Of a stretch of DNA of 64,000 bases, positions 59,115 to 64,000 are shown piece by piece (the stretch's first letter is position 1; each line of letters begins with the position of its first letter). Under the pieces are notes generated by a model. It was given only the letters and a program-made list of their open reading frames with translations. It had not been told where the DNA came from and ran no database searches. Both the position numbers and the translations under genes were made by a program. Source of the stretch: a virus; IMG/VR virus record IMGVR_UViG_3300042923_000607, positions 52,240 to 116,239 of that record; one strand, given 5' to 3'.

Positions 59115-59400
59115 ATATGTCCCTTTCACTCATTAATCCTTCTGATTTAACAATTCTATCAGCCATTTCTCCGTTTGATTTTTCTAATCTATTAATAATA
59201 TCTACTTGTAAATCATGAGCAAACTTAATTGTTTTATATTTATGGTTTAAGTCAAGTACTTCACAAAGTGAGCCAGCTGCACGATACATTCTCAATTCTT
59301 TTAAATAATTAAAAATACGAAGATGATCTAGAATACTCATGGTAATTTCTTTTTCTGAATTGAATTTTTCTATATAACAGTCTAATTCCTGATTATCCAT
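59104..59400 (-). CDS. Small helical protein, 98 aa
   Basis: ATG behind AAAGGAG. Almost all helix, with Leu heptads. Overlaps the next gene. Not recognised. Confidence 0.5.
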   Translation of the reverse strand: MDNQELDCYIEKFNSEKEITMSILDHLRIFNYLKELRMYRAAGSLCEVLDLNHKYKTIKFAHDLQVDIINRLEKSNGEMADRIVKSEGLMSERDIYER

Positions 59401-59432
59401 ACTCTCTCCTTTTCTAAAGTCTCAATCAAACT

Positions 59433-59621
59433 TTACATTGCTTCTTTATTCAACCAACTTATTTCAGCCTCAACTGCTATTTTATATACCTCATCCCCGT
59501 GTTCATCTGAACTGAATCTGCCAACATCATTTACATATGTATAACCACAACTGTAACTAACACATTTAGTTCGCTGTTTGGCAATCTCTTCTAGTGAAAA
59601 CAACTTTTCATAATTAGTCAT
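59433..59621 (-). CDS. Small protein, 62 aa
   Basis: ATG 59621 overlaps the stop of the 50-aa gene by 8 bp; a longer form would lie in that gene. Contains S-Y-S-C-G-Y-T-Y. Not recognised. Confidence 0.45.
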   Translation of the reverse strand: MTNYEKLFSLEEIAKQRTKCVSYSCGYTYVNDVGRFSSDEHGDEVYKIAVEAEISWLNKEAM

Positions 59622-59766
59622 TATACATTTCGCTTTCTTCCTGGGCTTTTGATTTTTCCAACGCAATTATTAATGATTCTGCTTCGGCTCCTGACAACTC
59701 TATTACTGGTTCACACAGTCTACAATCGACACATTTTTCATCCTTTAAATATTTGCACTTTTTCAT
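59614..59766 (-). CDS. Small cysteine-cluster protein, 50 aa
   Basis: ATG 59766 behind GGAGAGG. It begins with four cysteines (K-C-K-Y, K-C-V-D-C-R-L-C) that could bind zinc, then an acidic helical tail. Overlaps its neighbours on both sides. Confidence 0.55.
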   Translation of the reverse strand: MKKCKYLKDEKCVDCRLCEPVIELSGAEAESLIIALEKSKAQEESEMYND

Positions 59767-59929
59767 TATTCCTCTCCATACATACAAATTTCACACATAT
59801 AAAACATTTCCCGCAATTATTATCCCAATATTGATTAAATTCTTCTTCAGTAATTTCACCGGATTCTCTGTCATAATACATTTCAGCATCTTTAAATCCG
59901 CAAGTTTTAGACATATCTTTTTTGTCCAA
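59738..59929 (-). CDS. Small acidic cysteine-rich protein, 63 aa
   Basis: TTG 59929 eight bases after GAGG. Acidic middle (S-G-E-I-T-E-E-E-F) and C-G-K-C-F-I-C-V-K-F-V-C near the end. Metal binding likely. Overlaps the next gene by 29 bp. Confidence 0.5.
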   Translation of the reverse strand: MDKKDMSKTCGFKDAEMYYDRESGEITEEEFNQYWDNNCGKCFICVKFVCMERNNEKVQIFKG

Positions 59930-59975
59930 ATCAAGTACCTCTTTTCTATGTTTTATTTATTTTGTATTTATATAC

Positions 59976-60206
59976 TTATTTGAATTTTTTCTTAAATAAA
60001 TCTCCTAAAACTCTAAACCAATAATAAATAATTAGTACAGTCGTTGCTATTCCAAATATTGCAACTGTAAACGCTATAGGCGTATATACAAATATCTTAA
60101 ATTTATAAATAGCTATTAGTAACATCGTCGGTAGTACACATGCAATAATTTCTCCGATCCACCATGCTAATCTTCTTCCTTTTAAATTTTCTAAATGTAA
60201 TTTCAT
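59976..60206 (-). CDS. Two-pass membrane protein, 76 aa
   Basis: ATG behind AAAGGAG. Hydrophobic segments at about 20-36 and 43-63, basic ends (K-K-K-F-K). Role unknown; superinfection exclusion is a common use of such proteins. Confidence 0.55.
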   Translation of the reverse strand: MKLHLENLKGRRLAWWIGEIIACVLPTMLLIAIYKFKIFVYTPIAFTVAIFGIATTVLIIYYWFRVLGDLFKKKFK

Positions 60207-60242
60207 TTATTACTCCTTTCAGGTTGACATAGAACCAAATAT

Positions 60243-60410
60243 TTAGTATAGAAATTGTAAAGTTATAAAACCAACAATTCCTATTGTTTGTAATAGCATT
60301 CTTTCGGTTGAATGTTTATCTGTAACCCCTCTTGTAACTCCGTCTATTTTATGAAGTAAAAAGTATACTGCTAAAAACAGAAAAATAATCTTAAAAACTA
60401 AAATTACCAT
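60243..60410 (-). CDS. Small membrane protein, 55 aa
   Basis: ATG 60410 after AAAGGA. N-terminal membrane segment and a second hydrophobic end. Next to the other small membrane gene. Confidence 0.5.
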   Translation of the reverse strand: MVILVFKIIFLFLAVYFLLHKIDGVTRGVTDKHSTERMLLQTIGIVGFITLQFLY

Positions 60411-60524
60411 ACGATTTATTCCTTTCAAAAATTTTATGAAATATAGTTTTACAATGACTTTTCCTAATACTGTACATCAGCTTTCAAATAAAAAGTTTCC
60501 AGCTCCACACAGGGCAACAGCTTA

Positions 60525-60689
60525 TTATTCATCTTCTTCAGCTGTAAGTGTTTCCATCATAAATTCCATTTGTTTATTTAATTCGCGGCTTAGTTCGGCA
60601 TATTTGTACGCTACTTCAGTTACGGTAGTGCAGTCAGCTAAACACTCTTGAATTGCATTTCTAGTCTCATTTACTAACGTTAATTCCAT
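60525..60689 (-). CDS. Small helical acidic protein, 54 aa
   Basis: ATG 60689 behind AAAGGAG. Helical with C-L-A-D-C and an acidic end. Not recognised. Confidence 0.5.
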   Translation of the reverse strand: MELTLVNETRNAIQECLADCTTVTEVAYKYAELSRELNKQMEFMMETLTAEEDE

Positions 60690-60724
60690 CTCCAATCTCC
60701 TTTCCACTTAAAAGATTGATTTTA

Positions 60725-60913
60725 TTATCTTGCCGATTGTAATACTATCTTATTATTACATTGCGGACATTTTAAATATTTTTGAGCATAAGAATCTCGT
60801 TGTGTTACATATTTTTCTTCTTCCTTAATATCTTCAAGCATATAACTTAATAACGCACCGCAATTATTACATTCAACTCTATTTTTTGTCCCTTGTTTAA
60901 TAATCTCTATCAT
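60725..60913 (-). CDS. Zinc-ribbon protein, 62 aa
   Basis: ATG 60913 behind AAGAGGCG. C-N-N-C-G at about 15 and C-P-Q-C-N-N near 49 form a ribbon separated by a charged helix. Unknown role. Confidence 0.6.
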   Translation of the reverse strand: MIEIIKQGTKNRVECNNCGALLSYMLEDIKEEEKYVTQRDSYAQKYLKCPQCNNKIVLQSAR

Positions 60914-60970
60914 AAATACGCCTCTTCTTTCCATGTAAAATCACAATTCTATTCGCAATTTATTGTACTA

Positions 60971-61186
60971 TTAATCTGGTATGTAATCCATAATTGCCCG
61001 TATGTCTTCTTCATTATAATTTAATTTTTCCATAGCACTTATTAAAAGTGTAATTCTTTCCCTAAATGATGGATCTGAACCATCGGGAAATAAAGTATTT
61101 TCAAAACTATACAAACTTTCGTGATCTGCTATTTCAATACATCTTAATATCACATATCGTTCTTGATCGGTTAATTCTACTTTCAT
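60971..61186 (-). CDS. Small helical protein, 71 aa
   Basis: ATG behind AGGAG. Opens T-D-Q-E-R-Y-V-I-L-R-C; helical. Not recognised. Confidence 0.5.
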   Translation of the reverse strand: MKVELTDQERYVILRCIEIADHESLYSFENTLFPDGSDPSFRERITLLISAMEKLNYNEEDIRAIMDYIPD

Positions 61187-61197
61187 TTCATTAACTC

Positions 61198-61431
61198 CTA
61201 TTTTATTGGTTTGTCGCTTATTTCTATAGATACTACATCTGAAACTTTAAAAGACATATTACTGTTTTTACTATCATTCCCGTAAATAGTATTAAAATTA
61301 CCTTGATTTAAAGGTTTTCCTACTAACATAAGTTTGTTAAACTCTTCGTCTGGACGACTACATTCATTTTCAGTATATCCATATTGAACTGCTCCACTGT
61401 TAAAAATTATTCTTACATACCATTTATACAT
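61198..61431 (-). CDS. Small beta-rich protein, 77 aa
   Basis: ATG behind AAAGGAG. Y-K-W-Y-V-R-I-I-F and G-A-V-Q-Y-G-Y-T strands; similar to small ph-like phage proteins of unknown role. Confidence 0.5.
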   Translation of the reverse strand: MYKWYVRIIFNSGAVQYGYTENECSRPDEEFNKLMLVGKPLNQGNFNTIYGNDSKNSNMSFKVSDVVSIEISDKPIK

Positions 61432-61475
61432 ATATTTTTTCTCCTTTCAAATTCAACATCAAAGACCGATTTTGT

Positions 61476-61655
61476 TTACTCTTCGTTATCATCATAGTCA
61501 TAATCCTCATCACATAAATGTGAACTACAATAGAATTTTTTCATTGTAAACATATTTAAATGCTTACAAAAATGGAAATCTGGGTTAGGGGCTATATAAT
61601 CCTTATTCCAATTTTCACAAGTGTCACAACTCGCTCCAGTACATTGTAATGCCAT
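61476..61655 (-). CDS. Cysteine-rich small protein, 59 aa
   Basis: ATG 61655 six bases after AGGAGA. Six cysteines (Q-C-T, S-C-D-T-C, F-C-K-H, Y-C, L-C) and an acidic tail. Likely zinc-binding. Confidence 0.55.
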   Translation of the reverse strand: MALQCTGASCDTCENWNKDYIAPNPDFHFCKHLNMFTMKKFYCSSHLCDEDYDYDDNEE

Positions 61656-61690
61656 AATCATTCTCCTTTAAAAACACGTTACATTCACAT

Positions 61691-61972
61691 TTAATTTTTA
61701 TCCATAATCTGTTCTAACTCATTTTTAAATTTACTTAACATTTCAAGTTTTACGATAACTTCATTTGTTTCATATTCTAATGCCAATTTTTCCGTTTCAG
61801 AAATTTCAGCATTAACATCAGTAAGCAATTGATTAATTTTAGGTTCAATATTTGGTTTTTGTGCCATATCCAATACTGATAATATTAACGTTTTAATAGT
61901 CATATCTTTTAAAGAATCTACCTCTAAATTTTCCACAAAACTAATACAATCTTCTACTCTTATAACTCCCAT
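61691..61972 (-). CDS. Small helical protein, 93 aa
   Basis: ATG behind AAAGGAG. Helical with long Leu-rich segments. Not recognised. Confidence 0.5.
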   Translation of the reverse strand: MGVIRVEDCISFVENLEVDSLKDMTIKTLILSVLDMAQKPNIEPKINQLLTDVNAEISETEKLALEYETNEVIVKLEMLSKFKNELEQIMDKN

Positions 61973-62015
61973 AATTTTATTCTCCTTTTAATTTTTATTA
62001 AATCAAATACGTTTT

Positions 62016-62285
62016 CTATAGTGATACTTTTGGTAATTTTGCAAACAATTCTACTCTATCTGTTACATCTTCTGTTCCATACCCATGAGGATTTGCTACA
62101 TAAAATTTAGAGTTATTATACCAAGCTTTCTCAAATCCATAACTAGAAACCCAATCGGAATAATCCAAATCACCATCTTCACACTCTTTCCAATTCTTAG
62201 GTTTTAGCACAACTAGATACCATCCGAAGTTAATTATTGGATTACTATATTTGAATTCTTCCCATTCTATTAATGTTGTTTTCAT
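62016..62285 (-). CDS. Small aromatic protein, 89 aa
   Basis: ATG behind AAGGAGAG. F-G-W-Y-L-V-V-L-K-P and V-T-D-R-V-E-L-F-A-K-L-P resemble DUF551-like small phage proteins with tryptophan-rich strands. Tentative. Confidence 0.5.
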   Translation of the reverse strand: MKTTLIEWEEFKYSNPIINFGWYLVVLKPKNWKECEDGDLDYSDWVSSYGFEKAWYNNSKFYVANPHGYGTEDVTDRVELFAKLPKVSL

Positions 62286-62297
62286 ACTACACTCTCC

Positions 62298-62618
62298 TTA
62301 TCGTAATTTTAAATTCCAACTTTCTGAAAACCCATAACAATGTTTAGACTCGTAATTATTATTAGCTATATAAAATTCTTTCATAGTTTCTGAATTATCG
62401 CCATCTTTAGTCCATACAACTTTATCGCCACTCATCACCATATCAACTTCGTTTTCTTTTAGTTCTTTCAACTTACAAACCGTTAAGTCATGATTAGCAA
62501 AACTCCGATTAGAACATCCGTGATGTGCAATTACAGTTCTATCTTCTAGTACTAAATCATAACGCCCAGCACCATCAAATAAAGAGCTGTTATTACATAA
62601 TACATAAGCAATTTTCAT
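62298..62618 (-). CDS. Small protein, 106 aa
   Basis: ATG 62618 behind AAAGGAG. Opens K-I-A-Y-V-L-C-N-N-S-S-L-F-D-G-A; alpha/beta. Not recognised. Confidence 0.5.
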   Translation of the reverse strand: MKIAYVLCNNSSLFDGAGRYDLVLEDRTVIAHHGCSNRSFANHDLTVCKLKELKENEVDMVMSGDKVVWTKDGDNSETMKEFYIANNNYESKHCYGFSESWNLKLR

Positions 62619-62666
62619 AAATTCTCCTTTCAAAAAATCACTCCAAATATTCTATTTATTCTCCTA

Positions 62667-63167
62667 TTACTCTTCGTTTCTATCTAAAACCACAACACTT
62701 AAATCTGTTTTATTTGTAATGTCAATCATCTGTTTATAACACTCATTCATCGCTACGCTAAATTCATCTTGAGTGATTTCAGTCCATTTCTTAAAACTAG
62801 ATATTGAACAAAATATTCCTTCATTACAGAAAGTAAATGGTTCGCATTCGATTGTTGCATCTGGATATGTATCATATGCCTTCATTAATTTTCTGTTAAA
62901 CTTATAGAATAAAGGGAGACTAAATTCAAAGCATTCTACATGATATTCATTTTCACTGACTTCACTAATGATTTTAATATATTTTGTAAATTTTTCATCA
63001 TTCCATCCATCATTGGATAATCTAGTACTTTCAGTTTTATAACATTTACCTACATATTCTTTATGTGATGCAATCGTATCTAGCTTTTTCTGTGTGTCAG
63101 ATTCTTTAAGTTTTCTTTGAATTTCTCTCATTTGATTTTCTAAATCTTTTTCTTCTTCTCTTGTCAT
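62667..63167 (-). CDS. Early protein, 166 aa
   Basis: ATG 63167 is chosen because GGAAAG precedes it; a longer form lacks one. Charged N-terminal coiled coil (1-35), then a mixed soluble domain with C-E-P-F-T-F-C-N. Not recognised. Confidence 0.5.
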   Translation of the reverse strand: MTREEEKDLENQMREIQRKLKESDTQKKLDTIASHKEYVGKCYKTESTRLSNDGWNDEKFTKYIKIISEVSENEYHVECFEFSLPLFYKFNRKLMKAYDTYPDATIECEPFTFCNEGIFCSISSFKKWTEITQDEFSVAMNECYKQMIDITNKTDLSVVVLDRNEE

Positions 63168-63221
63168 ATTTATCTTCCTTTCCGAATGACTAGCAAACAT
63201 TCATTTGATATTGATTTTTTA

Positions 63222-63623
63222 CTATTGAATATTCAACTGTTCTTTTAATTTAGCAATCTTTTGATTTATAAGATAAATCTGAGATTCCAAATATTCTGGT
63301 TCACGTTTTAAATTAGCTATATCAACTAACTTTTCACTAACAGACATTAAGGTACTGGTATTCCAATTTTTAACTAAGTCTGCTAAATCATATGTATCAC
63401 GATATCTACTACTAAATCTTATATGATCAAGCATATATGATGCAATCGGCATAGAAATTTGTTCTAATTCTAGTTTACATATTTTTAATCTTTCGTTGTA
63501 TTTATCTCTCTTGTTTTGTAATTCATGTATCTCACCAATTAAGGAACATTCGCTAGTATTTTTATCTGCGTTACAAAAGGGTTCTGGCTGATTAGTTACT
63601 TGCTTATTTTTCTTAAATATCAT
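63222..63623 (-). CDS. Coiled-coil protein, 133 aa
   Basis: ATG behind GAAGGGA. About residues 28-60 and 105-130 are charged coiled coil. Not recognised. Confidence 0.5.
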   Translation of the reverse strand: MIFKKNKQVTNQPEPFCNADKNTSECSLIGEIHELQNKRDKYNERLKICKLELEQISMPIASYMLDHIRFSSRYRDTYDLADLVKNWNTSTLMSVSEKLVDIANLKREPEYLESQIYLINQKIAKLKEQLNIQ

Positions 63624-63852
63624 ATTTTATCCCTTCCATAATCATTTTTCCTACAATCTTATCTGACATAATAAAACCATGTGACATCATAAAGTCTATA
63701 CTTTTCATATCTTCGGTGAAATCTTCTGGTTTAATTTTTATTTTTTCTCCATCTTCATTTATATAAAACATTCCACCTTTACCTTTTTCAACAGTATTTA
63801 CGTCTAATCCATATTGTTCAGCTATCTTAGTCATTTCTTCTATACTTAATAT
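63613..63852 (-). CDS. Small protein, 79 aa, possible ATA start
   Basis: An in-frame ATG at 63903 lies too far from the only good site (GGGAGAGGG), which is followed 9 bases later by ATA at 63852. Alpha/beta with a G-K-G-G-M-F-Y-I-N-E-D-G turn. Overlaps the next gene by 11 bp. Confidence 0.45.
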   Translation of the reverse strand: MLSIEEMTKIAEQYGLDVNTVEKGKGGMFYINEDGEKIKIKPEDFTEDMKSIDFMMSHGFIMSDKIVGKMIMEGIKYDI

Positions 63853-63893
63853 GACCGCCCTCTCCCTTCTAAATTCAAAATAAAAACAGTGAT

Positions 63894-64000
63894 TTATTGG
63901 CATCTTGTAAATACATAAGAAAAATCACCATTTTTCAAATCTCTCTTATTCTTTACAACTACTGGGATTTCTTTGTCTCTAATTTTTAAGATACACTCCA
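63894..64000 (-). CDS. C-terminal end of an early gene, partial
   Basis: An open frame enters from the right edge and ends at TAA 63894, giving 34 visible residues, Lys-rich with V-F-T-R-C-Q at the end. Start and family lie outside the window. Confidence 0.5.
   Translation of the reverse strand, partial: ECILKIRDKEIPVVVKNKRDLKNGDFSYVFTRCQ

Overview
The window is an internal piece of a temperate siphophage genome (or its prophage copy) from an AT-rich, low-GC, strictly anaerobic Firmicute, most likely a Clostridia/Lachnospiraceae-type host. The evidence is: AGGAGG-type ribosome sites throughout; an oxygen-sensitive class III ribonucleotide reductase (NrdD/NrdG) as the phage RNR; a BppU-type baseplate protein, an LLH-type holin and a DUF3789 protein; and a very long tape measure (1889 aa). 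Terminase, portal and replication helicase/polymerase are not in the window and must lie beyond its ends.

Layout. (1) 1-9.8 kb, + strand: end of a scaffold-like gene, capsid, connectors and tail tube, interrupted by small cargo genes (GIY-YIG, zinc ribbon, DUF1064 nuclease). (2) 9.8-10.8 kb: a small regulatory island with an XRE repressor facing an acidic 109-aa gene across a palindrome and two strong promoters. (3) 10.8-20.4 kb: tape measure, distal tail protein, and a tail-associated protein ending in a self-cleaving S74 chaperone. (4) 20.4-24.5 kb: an accessory island inside the tail operon. It holds a secreted protein with its own promoter and terminator, an opposite-strand gene with its own promoter, a probable type III toxin-antitoxin locus (pseudoknot RNA, terminator, TenpN/ToxN-like toxin), a MazF/PemK-like protein, and an RNA with two matching GAGA-capped hairpins. 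(5) 24.5-32.4 kb: DUF1617 protein, baseplate protein, two beta-helix tail spikes, a hairpin-rich spacer, holin-like proteins and a two-domain endolysin.

(6) 32.4-35.2 kb: the strand switches. DNA ligase, tyrosine integrase, and an attachment region built around the 5' half of a tRNA-Arg(CCG), flanked by repeated arm-type sites; excisionase follows. (7) 35.2-64 kb, all - strand: a long early region. It carries nucleotide metabolism genes (ThyX, guanylate kinase-like, 5'-nucleotidase-like, dUTPase, NrdD/NrdG), three DNA methyltransferases, a nucleotidyltransferase, an early wall hydrolase, a ParB-like protein, a SLOG/DprA-like protein, and several dozen tiny proteins, many with cysteine pairs or membrane segments. 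nrdD is interrupted twice: by a compact group I intron just before the probable catalytic cysteine codon, and by an HNH-containing intein.

How it works together: late genes on + build the head, tail and lysis machinery; early genes on - remodel the anaerobic nucleotide pool toward dTTP and modify DNA; the int/att/xis block controls lysogeny. The most unusual signals are the toxin-antitoxin locus in the tail operon, two C5-methyltransferase genes with near-identical leaders that differ by a gene-specific palindrome, a circularly permuted methyltransferase, the doubly invaded nrdD, and a 13-bp intergenic motif present in eight copies, always oriented with transcription.
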